DNA of 64,000 nt. It comes from Ciborinia camelliae (Eukaryota; Ascomycota; Leotiomycetes; Helotiales; Sclerotiniaceae). Both the position numbers and the translations under genes were made by a program. The stretch is taken from the NCBI GenBank assembly GCA_025890175.1, contig JANPYM010000003.1, forward strand, positions 1,709,795 through 1,773,794. The letters are read 5' to 3'. Shown here in pieces: positions 26,877 to 39,714 of the stretch. How positions within the stretch are numbered: position 1 is the stretch's first letter; every line of letters starts with the position of its first letter. A model generated the notes under the pieces. The model was not told the origin of the DNA, did not search any database, and was given only the letters and a program-made list of their open reading frames with translations.

Positions 26877-28391
26877 CGGAGGTTGGAAGGGTAAGTATTG
26901 TAAGATATTAATCTGCTCTATATATTTTTGTAAATTCGAAACTATAGGTTTTTATTAGTTACTTTATATTGTTTTGATATTGCTTTAATAAATATAATTA
27001 ATATTAGTATTATTAAATATTATATAAACAAATCGCAAAAATCGATTTGAGTATCAATTTTATAATTATATAATTATATTATTAAAATGAATATATAAGA
27101 TTTATTAAAGTCTTTTTTATTATTAAGTTTATCATTTTTATTATTATCATTATTTTTTTCTTTTTTTGTGATATTATCGATTTCTATTAGATTTGAGATG
27201 ATTCGGAATTAATGTATGGAAGCGTGTACGCTGAATCGAATTAAATAGAAAATACGGGATATAAGAAAGTATTTTTTTGATCAAAATATTAATTTAAGTT
27301 ATAGGCAAATAGTTTATACTTGTACGATTTGTTTTACATTTAAAAAACGATTTGGCAGGTTTTCAATTTTAATTATTTTTTAATTTGATACGATTATCGA
27401 TTATATAAGTTCTTCGAATACTATTCGTTGTATGTTATATTGGAAAATGGTATTAATGTTAGGTTTGAAGGGTATAAATGAAAGTATGGTACGATTTGAT
27501 TTAAGATATGTAAATTATTAATACTACATTGTTTTTTGCAAGTTTTTTATTTCAAAAAAAAATCGAAAGTTTTGATTTAAATTTGTATTAGAGTATTTTA
27601 ATTAGATGAATAATTAATAAAATATTATTTTATGGTTAAATGAAATGTAAATAATTTTCGATTTATATCGAAAAACGTATGTAATGTATTAAAAAAATAA
27701 AGTTTTTGAATTTATATGTATATTAAAATACAAATGCAAAAAAAAAGAATAAATGTTTTGAAAATGTTTTTTAAACAAATCAAAAAAAAATTTAGAAATT
27801 TTTTAAAAGAAGAAATAAGGTTTTATTAATATAAAGTTGTATCAAAAATATATAGTTCTTATTATTGATAAATAAATAAAATTGAATTTTGGGTATATAT
27901 TTATATAGGATAGTATTTTTGAGTATACTGTCGAAATTACTTTTAAAAAATTGATTATAAAAAGTATTAAAAAGATAAATTGGTTTTTATTCTTTTTCGA
28001 TTTTAATTTTATTAAAAATGTATGAAATTGAATAAAAAAATGAATTTGGAATTATTACCTAATTGATTTTATAAGCTATAATTAACTTAAAATTGTAATA
28101 AAAAGGGTATAGAATATTGTATTTGAAGATTATATAATTAGTTTATTTAAATCTATAAAAAAACGATGTGAAACAATTATTATTGTTAATAGTATATATA
28201 TTAAATATTAAATAAATAATATATTATATTATACCTATACTCAAATTGAATTTTACAATACTTTTATTACCTGCGTTTATTTATACTAATTTTCAATTAA
28301 TATGCTGATTTTATTGGTTAAACCCCTATATGTGGGGTTATTTTGGGCCGCTTTTTAGCGTATCTTACAATACTTACCCTTCCAACCTCCG
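26877..28391. mobile_element. RIP-degraded DNA transposon with 31-bp terminal inverted repeats
   Basis: The left end starts CGGAGGTTGGAAGGGTAAGT and matches, over 31 bp (26877-26907), the reverse complement of the right end (28361-28391). TA dinucleotides flank both ends (26875-26876 and 28392-28393). Element length is 1515 bp. TA target duplication plus short TIRs and this size fit a Tc1/mariner-superfamily element. The interior is extremely A+T-rich with no frame of note, as expected after repeat-induced point mutation (C to T on both strands). The ends keep normal composition, which is why they are recognisable. The superfamily is inferred from target site and size only, since no transposase motif survives. 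A small inverted repeat AACCCC/GGGGTT (28321-28339) lies near the right end. Confidence 0.85.
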
Positions 28392-28393
28392 TA

Positions 28394-29911
28394 ATGTAGT
28401 GAACAAACAATATCCCTCAGGGGTTCATGTTCATGTCGCAATCAAAAGTCCTCCTGTCGGTGAATCGTACAGTAGGTGAATCGTACAGTAGGTAGGTATT
28501 GGAGGAAGATTGAATTATGTACGTACTGTACTGTACCAAGGTAGGTAGTAGTCAGTAATAAGTAGGTAGTAGTCAGTAATAAAGTAGGTAGGTAGTGTAG
28601 AAAAAGACTGACTAACTGACTGACTAAAACAACGGTAACTGACTATAAATGACTAAATGACCGATTAACATGACCGTGGGAAAGCATATCCGCCAGCAGG
28701 AAGTTGGCTGTATGATGTATCAATGACGATAACGATATCAATATACCTTCTGGGTACTGGGTACTGTAGTCATAATACCTACCTAGGTAATGAACGAGCA
28801 TACTATACCGACTACTATACCGTTCCCTTTCCCCTTCCCCTTCCCCTTTCCCATTCATCATTCATCATTCACCCATTCCATTTCTCCCTTTTTCTCCATC
28901 CAAATATCTACCTAGGGACGTACATACGGTACATCTATGAGAAATCATCCATACCATACGGTCAATACCGGTACTCACATCTCTCGACGAGTCTACTGTC
29001 CCGCCGTCCCTAGTAAGTGCGTCCTGTAATACCAGTAGAGTTTCTTTTACTTTTCCAAAGAAATAAAAAAAGAGGGTCCCACATTGTTCAGAGTCAAGAC
29101 AACCCAAACATCCACACAATTATACCCACGCTTTTCCAAATCATCCTTAGTAGCCTTCGCTCGTACATCTTGTGCATCTTACCAACGAATCCAACGAATC
29201 ATAATGATCCGAGGTGGAGTCAGGTAGTCCCAAATACCCATCCATAGTGCATCCATACACCACCCATACCATACCATACCATACCATACTCGCGTACAAG
29301 CCCATACCTAGTAACCCAGCCCATCCAGACCCAGTTTAGCTTCTCCAACACAAAGGGCTGTTCAGGTTCATGTTCATGTTCAACCTTATGTTCAATGTTC
29401 ATGTCTCTCTCTCTCCAAACACTCAACCTCCATATCGAAGAGATTCCTCAAAGTTTCCTAACTTTAACAACTGACTTCACCCTCTCTCTTCTTCTAACCT
29501 CATCGCTGATTACCTAGGTAATTGATTGTGAGATTGATTCATTCATACCAAACAATCCTTGATTATTCGATTCTATATGTGATCGCCGTCACTGAATCAT
29601 TCATCGTCAATCACTTATTACATGATTCAGGGTGGTCAAAATTTATTGTTTATAACCCAACCTACTCTACCCTAACCTACTACATAACATAAAATCGTCA
29701 TTTCGCCATTCTCGCTGGTAAATGGATGTGTACTTCGACTTGATGCTGAACCCTATTTAAGAAACGATCCCTGGCCAGAGCCAGAAGAAGAACAACGAAT
29801 TCAGATACATACACCACCCTATTCTACGAACAGGACCATCTTACGAACAATCCCATCTCGAATCTTATTATTTCGACCCGAGTGCTTTCTTTCGTCAATA
29901 CCTCACTCACA
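28394..29911. other. Intergenic upstream of the ELL gene
   Basis: No gene recognised. Short direct repeats such as GTAGGTAGTAGTCAGTAATA occur near 28540-28590 and a CCATAC run near 29265. TACCTAGGTA occurs at 28780 and 29511. The last 300 bases are the leader of the downstream gene. Confidence 0.5.
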
Positions 29912-32114
29912 ATGTCTCCTTCTTTGGATATACCTCAAGCCGGCTTGAAGTTGGAGAGTAACCATCCCTCCAACAAGTCCGCCACAAATATTACACCTGC
30001 TATCGGCTTAACTTTGAGCGATGGAATGATCGAGGATATGATCAAATCTTTTCAGAATGGAAAGCCAATAGAATTATCGTTGGGTGGAAGTCCGGTAAGA
30101 GATCCCGCTCCCCAATGATCTCATTCACTCTTGGTAGCCGAACGTCACCAGTGTGCGGCTTCAATTGTTCACTTTTGAGGTCCCCAGCAATAGCAATTCG
30201 CTTCACATTCTATTTAAAAACAATAGCTAATTGACGTTCTATTGTGCAAATTAGAATTTAATTTATGGCAACAAATCCCATATCCTTACTACGTACCACG
30301 ACCCATTCCAATTCGAAGTATTCCAGACTGCAAACCCCCACGATACGAAGTCAAGCAAATCGAACATGTCGAAACCACAGACACTCAGTGAGCTTAAGTT
30401 GGCCAACAAGAAATTCTCAGGACCGGGAGCGCAACCACGCTACAAAACAGACAACCTGAAGGCGAGTAAGAAACCCGCTCCTGCAACTGCAGGAGGGGAT
30501 ACCGCATTGGACAATCTAAGGGAGTCGATGGCTACGGCTCAAGCCAAGAAGGATGGGAATACGTGAGTTGTCACTAGATTGTTGCAATTGGACTTGGGAA
30601 CTAATTTCATTAGCACAAAAATCATCAACCAAGGACTTCCAGTACCAGGAAAACGAGGGGCCGCCAAGGTCACGAATAAGTCGAAGTTTTTGAATAAGGG
30701 GCTCGGAAGCGATGCAACCAAGTCAATGCCCGTCAGCCCCGCTCTTTCTGGATTGGGAAGTCCAGCTCTAGGCGCGACCAAGTCTCTTTCCCAGCAACAA
30801 GCCGAACATGCCAAGAGCAGTAGGAAGCCAGTAGTCCACCTACTTGCCCTCGAACCAATGTCTGAAAAGGAACTCAGCAACCGAATCGCTGGTCCTAAAG
30901 ATGACCTGAAGCAGGCAATGGCGAAGGTGGGAGATCTCAATGCATCGACTGGAAAATGGGAACTCCGAAAAAACTACTACAAGGAGCTCGATGTATTTAA
31001 CTACAACTACGGAAGCAGCGCTGAGCGCCAACGAGCAATCGATAATGCTGTTAAGGTTTTTGATAAGATGAGATTGGGGTTATCGGAGCCTGAGTGGGAG
31101 AAGCTCTTGCCTAAATCGGAGCGAGGCACCGGAAAGTCCCTCAGCAAGCTACAAGCTCAAATCGCCCACGGCCCTGTTGCAAAACCAAAATCCAAAGGAT
31201 CGAAGAATCGAGACTCTGGCGACGAAGAAGACGTTTTCGGTGATAAAATCGTTTCGAAGGTCAAGGGTGAGGCTACGGTCAGATCAGCTTCGGGACCCCC
31301 AGCAACCAAGGCCAAAAAACCTAGCGAGAAAGAAGCTCAGGCCAAGAGATTACTTTCTAAGAATCCCGCCAAAGCAGCTGCAATTGCCTCGAAGCCAAAG
31401 CCTGCGAAGAAGGAAGTCGAAAAGCCAAAGCCAGCAGCGGCAAAGCCTCTATCCTCCCAATTTGTTAGTGAATCGGAGGAGGAAGAGGTTCCAGTCAAGA
31501 AGCAACAAGTCGCCAAGGCCCCGATTAAGAAAGCGAGCAACAAACGCCTTCGTGACGAGGAGGTTGATTCTAGCGATTCAAGCGTACCATTGAGCAAGAA
31601 AACAAAGAAGGAGAATATGAGTTCACACCGAGTTTCCGATGCTAGTCAGAGCTCCCGCCCAAGTTCTAATTCCACAACTTCATCCTCAAATTCTTTCAAA
31701 GGAAAGGCGACCTCTCCACAGAAATCCTCACCTTTAGCTTCCTCTCCACCAACAAATGCCTCAGACTTTGACAACACGTCTTCTGGTGATCGATCCTCAT
31801 CTTCCGCCTCCCCTGCCAACCATCACACCTTGTCGAACACTCGCAACAATCGATCACCCATTCACAAACGCCACCAAAAGTCGTCCAGTGTTGCCTCATC
31901 AGTCTCATCCACAGGCAGTAGCCGCCGCTTAAAACCTGGTGTATTGGATCTCGCCCAAAACTACAAAACATACTACCCTGTCTATTTAAAGCTTCATAAC
32001 TCATTGGCAGCATCGAAAGTCAGAAATTCTGCACAGGAAGAACATCTATTAGAGATGCATGAGCGCCTGAGCGACTTGAAGAGACAGATTATGGAAGGGA
32101 TTATTGAGGAATGA
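29912..32114 (+). CDS. ell1: RNA polymerase II elongation factor ELL homologue
   Basis: Predicted ELL-family elongation factor, a nuclear protein that suppresses RNA polymerase II pausing; in fission yeast Ell1 works with Eaf1. Exons 29912-30094, 30255-30562 and 30614-32114 give 663 aa; intron 1 is phase 0 and intron 2 phase 2. Seen: N-terminal ELL-like strand LSLGGSPNLIYGNKSHILTT, then a basic linker, then a winged-helix-like region PVVHLLALEPMSEKELSNRI to LSEPEWEKLLPK (about aa 236-330). A long Lys/Ala/Ser/Pro-rich disordered region follows, with many KP and SS repeats. A C-terminal occludin/ELL-like helical end (YPVYLKLHNSLAASKVRN, EEHLLEMHERLSDLKRQI) closes the protein. An in-frame ATG ten codons upstream (29882) is possible, but 29912 has the better cacaATG context. 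Confidence 0.88.
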
Positions 32115-34613
32115 AGAAGCTGAGGGCAGCTTATTTCTACAGTACACACGGCTGGATTGACTTTACTGGTGAAGCAACCAATCCCCTCTGTCTATATCGC
32201 AGCACCAGCAATTACATATTTCACCTCATCACACATGACGCCATAAATTACACCTCCACACACGACGGCAGTTTTGGCTGCAACCTCTCTTTTCTATAAA
32301 AATGCGAGCATACTATACGCCACGACTGAAGCCACAGACTCTACAGCTTTTCTCTCTACTTTTCTGCATACGGAGTCATATGGGCATTACCATGGCAGGA
32401 AAAACCGAACACTTTCTTTCTACTTCTCAATTATCATTTTCTTTTGCATTTTATTTTACAAAATTTGAGATTTTTCTCCACGGATGGAGCTTCAACTAAA
32501 TACCCTTTGGGATCGGACACGGATGGATTCGGCGTCATTTTCATTTTCATTTTCCTTTTGACTGCTTCTTTGAATAAAGAGGAGTTTATGGGCACCGGGT
32601 TAATGGATACGCCTGGATGCGAATGCGAAATGCGGATACCGGATATTTATTTGGTTTGGGACTGGGATTTGGGATGAAACGGATGGAGAATTGGGTACTT
32701 TACATGATTGGGGGATGATTGATACTTTGATACTTTACATAGGGGTATTGCATACTGAAGATGGAGATGAGATAAAAGATTAAGATTACAGTCAGATTCA
32801 GATGATTACTGGATGCATTGTATATGGCGCAGACAGCGAGATGGGAATTTCGGGATGACATTCTCCCGCAGCAGCAAGAAAGAAAGAATAAAAGATACAG
32901 ATTTTTACAATCTAGGTGTTTATGTATGTACGGTGTTGCTTGTGATTGCTTATGTGATATGTATGATATGATGTGATGTGATGGGTTGCTTGATAATCTA
33001 CATTGGATATATTGGCTGGATTGATGGATTGATGGATGGATTGATGTGTGGATGAATGGGTAAGCAAGCATACCTAGGTACCTACCGGTACTACCTCGAC
33101 ATCAAGTAATTCGGCATTAAACATTAGTCATTAGTCAATAAATAAGTACTACCTACCTACCTACCTACCTATCGGTCTCTATCGAACGCGTATAGTAACA
33201 ATATTGGGCCTCGAGAATCTTGGATACCCGTGGACCTACCTACCTATCTACCTATCTATCTATATCGCGGTTATAAAAACCGGGAATGAATGAAATATAT
33301 ATATACCTAGGTATATAAAATTTGCCGCTGGAGGCGCATTCGCATGCGCATGCGCGTACGGCGCGTGGTTTACTTGTTGTAATTTGTGTTGTAATTTGTG
33401 TTGTGTTGTGTTGTATTGGGTTGGGTTGGGTTGGGTTACGTACCCCGGGTATGGATGGATGGATGGGTTTACTATGTACCTATGTATGTACTATGTATGT
33501 ATGCACAGTAGAGAATCAAGATGTATATATGGGAGATTTTAGGTTGGGTTGGGTTGGGTTGGGTTGGTATTATGGATATATACCTCCTACCTACCTACCT
33601 ACTACCTAGTACCTACCTAGACTGAATGAATGATACCTACCCAGGTATAATTGGGAATTGATGATTAAGAAAGGATATAATAATAGAAGGCCTGGTACAA
33701 GTAGACCCGGGTACTTACACGGTACACTTGTAAGATTGGTTGATACCCGACCTACCTAGAAGAATGAGGATCGACCCGGTGTCGGTATCGGTATCGGGGT
33801 TGTATTGCAGCTGAGGTTTTGGCTGGGGGGTAGTTGGGGTTTGGTTGGAATCTACCTAGTTGGGAATATATACGAGGCGCTTACGCTTATGTCGATCAGT
33901 TCTGGTAGGACAACCTTCCAAATTTGAGGTGGCTAACGAACTAATTGGACCTTGGGAATTCGGAAAATGTGATGAGATGGGTATGAAAAAGGGAGAGGGA
34001 GAGGAGACAAAAGGAAAGCTTGAGTACACGCCTACCGGTGAGGGTGTTGGGATTGCGGAAGCGAAGCGTGGGAAAGAAGAAGGTAAGAGGATCCATGGGC
34101 AGGGTAAAAGGCTTGAATTGGATTTGATTGGATTGGGATGATTCGGATGGGTAGCTGAATGTTGGGAAATAGATTTTCCATGATGCATGGAGCGTGAAGC
34201 GCTTGAGAGATTCCGTGACCCAGAAAGAGTGCACAAGGCGCTTAACGGGGCTTTATGCCCCTGTAGATCATACACTTACTTTACTCTACTTCTCTGTTGG
34301 AAGACTTCGAGATTGAGAACAATCATTTCAACAGCTGGCAATAATCGAGCTCCACCAAAACTGAGGAGTGAATGAGAGCCACACATCGCAAATCGCACAT
34401 CCAATTGATAAAGAAATCGGTTCAATTTTTCCTGATGTCGTAACATGTTCAAGAATCGAAAAACGCCAGGCCAGATTGTAGTGTCCCTTTCCTAAAATAC
34501 CCCTTCAACTCATTACTGCTTGTCCTCTTTCCATATCCCCTCCGTTGTTTCATTGAATCCTTCATCAAATGAATGAGAATGAATTTTGCCATCTGCGAGT
34601 GGGAACAATACGT
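32115..34613. other. Intergenic between convergent ELL and LC8 genes
   Basis: Low-complexity sequence with TTGGG runs (about 33415-33437 and 33543-33567), GTAG tracts, and TACCTAGGTA at 33071 and 33304. Around 33850-34375 overlapping frames on both strands (for example 33856-34275 -, 33860-34141 +, 34187-34375 +) have mildly protein-like composition but no recognisable domain or consistent intron structure. They are left uncalled. Confidence 0.45.
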
Positions 34614-35329
34614 TTATTGGGTCTTGAAGAGAAGGATCGCGCAATGGCCGAGATAAAAGTAGATGAAATGTTTCGTTTCTGCGCGCGAAGGTCAGATAGG
34701 GGTGATGAGAAGGGTTGAGGCTTAAGGAGAGAAATACCATGGGTAACAAATGATCCAAAGTTCCGACCCACGATACAATGCCATGTTGGACCTCGCTTTT
34801 CGTCAAACTAATGACTCTTTAGCACCCCATCCTTTGTTTGGGTTGTTGACGTCAATTATAGGTACGTACTGCTTTCTTGATATATTGTGCAATATCCTAT
34901 GGAAGATTATGTTAGCATTTGAAAAGAGGTCAAACAAGACTTGTAAGGAAAGTATCTTACTTTCTCAACCGAATGTTTGGCCATAGCTTGTCGACCTATA
35001 TACACCATTAGCATATCACAGATATGTCCACTCCGCCCCCATCGTGGTCTACTGGCGTTGCATTGATTGGAGGAGTTTCAACATACAAACTTCAATAGCC
35101 TCATCTGCCATGTCATCGCTCTGTTGAATAACTTAGTTACTGTCGCATATCACCGCATAGACCAGAATCAAATACCATATCGACCGACTTAATCTGACCT
35201 GCAACACATCATAGTTAGCCAAGATACTGTGGAAATGAAAGATTCGGGCTGCTAAAGCGAAGTCTTGAAAAGTTGGGACTTATACATACCCACCAGGGCT
35301 TCTTCCGTTTGTTGCTGTGGAGCTGACAT
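34614..35329 (-). CDS. nudG: Cytoplasmic dynein light chain LC8 (NudG/Dlc2-like)
   Basis: LC8-type dynein light chain, a dimeric hub that binds dynein intermediate chain and many other partners. It takes seven tiny exons (35290-35329, 35176-35198, 35087-35120, 34961-34995, 34870-34896, 34738-34807, 34614-34678) to encode 97 aa; all six introns are GT-AG and every join keeps frame. Seen: [40 protein letters not shown], the family signature [20 protein letters not shown], and the C-terminal beta strands [19 protein letters not shown]. Length and motifs match the family (about 89-97 aa). No single frame exceeds about 30 true codons, so the gene is easily missed by frame-length searches. The role in nuclear migration is known for A. 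nidulans NudG and is inferred here. Confidence 0.95.
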
Positions 35330-36029
35330 TTCGATTATTTAAATACTGTGCGTATAGGATTTGTAAAGGTGTAATGGAAAGGTTCGTAGAGTTATCGAAA
35401 TACCGGTATGGGATTGTACTTCTAGAATACAAATAGCGTGGCGTGTGGTGGAGAAAGGAGGAAGAGAGAAAGGCTGATGGTTTAGCCGAAGTTGTACAAT
35501 GCAAGAAGTCAGAAGTGATGTACCCAAAGCGGAATGACTCGATTTATTATATTAGTAGGTACCTATTGATTCGCAAGAAATAGTCACAAACATGGAACCT
35601 TTCACACTGTTTCATGAAGATATTTTATTATTCCGGGGACGCGAGGTATCTTTTCTTCTTCTTCATAGAAACATTTGATATGTCTATAGAGAGAGTATCT
35701 AACTAGTACCTATGGTAGGTACTCCGTAGTATGGGTGTAGATTTCCGCTGCGGATTTTCTCGAATTGGGATTTAAGCACAGATCATAGTGTGACACCCCA
35801 GATTTATTAAGCTCAAGGCTAAGGAAAAATGTGCTAGAGTCTCCGTAGGCTCCGCTGCGGATATCATTCCCATGAAAAAAAATATTTGATGATCGAACAA
35901 TTTCACTTCACAACCTTCAAAAAGTACTCTTGCGCCCGTCATATCATACTCTATTATCACATTAAACCAATCGATTGATACATTAGACTATACACAACTA
36001 TCTGCATTACCTACCATTATTGATTCAGC
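35330..36029. other. Divergent promoter region between LC8 and MRD1
   Basis: 700 bp shared by two divergently transcribed genes. The frame at 35339-35527 (-) is 5' leader of LC8. No other feature seen. Confidence 0.6.
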
Positions 36030-38811
36030 ATGGCTTCTTCACGCATATTCATCAAGGGACTTCCTCCAAATATCACTGAGGATGAATTCAAAACTCATTT
36101 TGGCGCAAAGCAAGAAATCACCGATGCAAAATTGATCTCTCATCGAAGAATTGGTTATGTTGGGTACAAAACACCGGAAGAGGCTGTAAAAGCTGTCAAA
36201 TATTTCAACAAATCGTTTGTACGAATGTCAAAAATTGGCGTGGAGATTGCGAGACCAGTAAGTAGCCCTACGAAAAATCTAAATGTTCAACAATTTTAAC
36301 CTAACATCATTGAAGATATCAGATTCAACATTACCTATATCAAGGAAAGCACAACGTGAACAAGAACGAGAAAACAACAAGCTACAACAGCTCAAGCAGG
36401 AGGCTGATGCAAAAACATCTGAAAGTCTGAATACTGGAACGAAGAGAAAGCGAAGCGATGTCGATGTCGATACTGCGGATCCGAAACTACAGGAGTTCAT
36501 GGAGGTCATGCAACCGGCCTCGAAGTCCAATTCTAACATGTGGAAAGCCGGGACCATGGATAACGATATGGAGGAACCGCCAACGAAGTTGCAAGCCATT
36601 GAAGTACCGGAGGGGGAAAGTGATGATGAATATCAGTCCGTACCTAGTAAGGTTAAAAAGGCCCCTGCAAAGGTTGTCGAGAAACAAGCGCCTGCTGCGC
36701 CAATTGCCTCAACTGTTGTTGCCAATATCGCGAGCCAAGCAGATGAGGCGATGGTCGATGTACCTTCCAATAATGTCGAAGCCACAGACGACGATTGGCT
36801 GAGGAGTCATACGAGTCGATTGTTAGATATAATGGATCCGGAAGATATCATTCCTAAAACACAAAATCTAAATGTCAAGGATGTCGAAGAGGTGGTTGCA
36901 GCAGAGCCCAGTGCCACAGGCGAAGATATGGTTGTCGACGAAGAAGCGGAAGCAGTTGAAGAAGAGGGCGAACCCCAACCTTCTGAACTAGATACAACAC
37001 TTGAAACGATCAGAGCCAGTGGACGACTGTTCGTGCGAAACCTGCCATACAGTGCCACGGAGGATGACCTGCGGAAGCACTTTGAACAATACGGGGCTCT
37101 TGAAGAGGTAAGCAACGAAGCTTGCTGGCATGTTTTCTTTTCCTCCCAGCTTTATGATGAATATCCAGATAGGGACAGCTTATGCTTTAGAGCATGTGAT
37201 GTGAACTGGACGAATATTTTAGTAGATGCTTCGTGTTTTCTGAAAGCTACCATCAGCCCTTTCTCGTTTATTTCAATTGGCTCCAGCAGAGCTCACTGAC
37301 CGAAATTTTAGATACACTTACCGGTGGACCCTAAAGGGACGAGTAAAGGTTTTGTGCTAGTGCAATACACGGACCCAAATGCTGCTGCTGAAGCATATCA
37401 TAACGTAGATGGCGAACCTTTCCAAGGAAGGTTATTGCACATATTACCTGCTGCAGCCAAAAGAGACAACAAGCTAGATGAGTTCGCAATAGCAAAACTC
37501 CCCTTGAAGAAGCAAAGACTTCTCAAGAAGAAGGCTGATTCTTCTTCAAACACCTTTAATTGGAACTCTTTGTACATGAATCAGGATGCTGTCAATTCAT
37601 CGGTGGCTGAACGTTTGGGAGTATCAAAATCCGAACTTCTTGACCCAACTTCGGCAGATGCTGGAGTCAAGCAAGCCATTGCTGAGACTTCCGTCATCCA
37701 AGAAACCAAATCGTATTTCGCAAATAATGGAGTCGATCTTGATGCCTTCAAGAAACGCGAGCGTGGAGACACCGCCATATTGGTCAAAAATTTCACCTAT
37801 GGCATGACTCTAGAAGAGCTTCGGAAGATGTTCGAAGAATTTGGCCAGGTTATCCGTGTTCTCATGCCTCCAACTGGTACGATCGCCATTGTTGAATTCG
37901 CACAACCAACACACGCAAGAGCAGCATTTGCAAGCCTTGCATATCGACGTATGAAGGATACAGTTCTCTTTCTGGAGAAGGCGCCAAAGGACCTCTTCAC
38001 TGGTCCTGCACCTGCTCAGCCAGTGGCAACAATCGATAGGAATGCGGCTAAAGCAGCAGATCCCAAATTCTCAACATCTGATCTACTCGAAAGAGAAAGT
38101 GGCGTTGAAAATGTGGACACAAGTACCTTATTCGTCCGTAATCTTAACTTCACCACGACCAGTCAACGTCTCACGGAAATTTTCAAGCCCCTTGATGGCT
38201 TTTTATCGGCACGCGTTAATACGAAGACGGATCCAAAGAAACCTGGCCAAGTCCTTAGTATGGGTTTTGGCTTCATAGAATTTAGGACCAAATCTCAAGC
38301 ACAGGCGGCAATCAAAGCGATGGATGGATACACACTTGACAATCATAAATTGCTGGTCAAGGCTTCCCACAAAGGAGCCGATGCTGCAGAGGAGAAGAGG
38401 AAAGAGGATAGAGCTAAGAAATTGGCAGGCAAACGCACGAAACTTATTGTTAAGAATTTACCGTTCGAAGCTTCCAAATCCGACATTCGAAAGCTGTTCG
38501 GGACGTATGGACAGCTCCGATCAGTGCGCATGCCCAAGAAATTCGATCACTCAACACGTGGTTTCGCTTTTGCAGACTTCATTACGGCTCGTGAAGCGGA
38601 GAATGCACTAGAGGCTCTTAAGGATACCCATCTTCTTGGCCGTCGCCTGGTCATAGATTTTGCTTCCGAAGAAACTGTTGACGCAGAAGAAGAGATTGAA
38701 AAAATGCAGAAGAAGGTCGGATCACAAGTCAACAAAGTTGCCTTGCAAAATCTTACTGGAGGAGGTCGCAAGAAATTCAATATTGAAGGCAACGATGCGG
38801 ATCTGGATTGA
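36030..38811 (+). CDS. mrd1: MRD1, multiple-RRM 18S rRNA processing factor
   Basis: Predicted nucleolar protein needed for early cleavages of pre-rRNA and 40S production (known for yeast Mrd1). Exons 36030-36257, 36316-37107 and 37312-38811, both introns phase 0, give 839 aa; yeast Mrd1 is 887 aa. Five RRMs are visible. RRM1 is RIFIKGLPPNITEDEFKTHF at aa 5. RRM2 is RLFVRNLPYSATEDDLRKHF (about 313-390, interrupted by intron 2). RRM3 is AILVKNFTYGMTLEELRKMF (about 495-565). RRM4 is TLFVRNLNFTTTSQRLTEIF (about 610-695). RRM5 is TKLIVKNLPFEASKSDIRKL (about 716-793). An acidic/charged linker with ERENNKLQQLKQE separates RRM1 and RRM2. It is 0.9 kb upstream of abaA on the same strand, but the two are clearly separate units. 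Confidence 0.96.
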
Positions 38812-39714
38812 AGGAACTTATTGTAGGTATTTATCAATAATTCGCATATTCTACTAAGATCAAATTCCCTGGATTATATCGTTCGCAAAATGGCAAGCGT
38901 CCAACTCCCTTGCCGAAGCTATATACAATTCAATGGAACCCCTGCACACAAAACCCTCGATGCAAACCATTTACACTTGAATGGAAGGGAAATTATCTTA
39001 TTAAATCTAATTATTGGTTTGCTCCGCAATTTGCACGATAGGGATTTATTTGTTGTAAGTTTAAATGTTGCTACCTCGTTTTTTTATTCCTCCCTTGATG
39101 GACGCCGTACAAAGAGTAAGATGCGATATCATCATATGTGATGATCATTTACTTTTTATTTGCTACTGTACATGGACTGTTCGTTACAAGATGTTTCTCA
39201 CAAGCATACTCGTAGGCCTTAGGGGAGAATTGGTGAAGAAGAAATTACATGCTCGCGCAAATGAAGCATTCCTCACGTTGTTGTGATTTTCCCCGCAACC
39301 TGATTTCCTTACATCGGTGAGATCAGAGGTGGGGCTATTGTGGTCTTTGATCTCTGTAAGCTTTGTGGCGTTTGCAAACGTTTACCTGGGCTGTCAATGA
39401 AGGTAGATCTGGCTGACCCCCATCGAAACAGCCCTGCATCCTAGCCATATACATTCAATTTATTTCTCTTCCTTAATAAGCTGCCAGGGCCTTCCCACTT
39501 CATTCTTAACCTTTTGACATTCCCTCGTGCAACTTTATTCTAAGCTTTCTGCTACCATTCCTCCAAACATTTTTCACTGTAATCTTGATTCTTCGTCGAC
39601 CACAAACACATTTCTCTTGCACAGCCTACCTCGAATCTGGGTGCAAATGCTTCACTGACTGGAATTTTGAACCCGTCGAAGCATTCTCGAACCCCATATT
39701 CCACCATCTAGTCG
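38812..39714. other. Intergenic region containing the abaA promoter
   Basis: 3' flank of MRD1 followed by the abaA upstream region. No gene is supported. Five CATTCY elements are described separately. Confidence 0.6.
39267..39687 (+). promoter_or_regulatory. Cluster of AbaA-type response elements (CATTCY) upstream of abaA
   Basis: CATTCC at 39267, CATTCT at 39501, CATTCC at 39518, CATTCC at 39556 and CATTCT at 39682 all lie on the plus strand, within 450 bp of the abaA start codon. CATTCY is the binding site established for Aspergillus AbaA and other TEA proteins. Presence is seen; function (autoregulation) is inferred. Confidence 0.5.

Noticed and set aside
30539..30940. 133-codon minus frame
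   Set aside because: Antisense shadow of the ELL gene.
33856..34275. 139-codon minus frame ending in a basic segment
   Set aside because: Competing frames of equal length exist on both strands and no family or intron model supports any of them.
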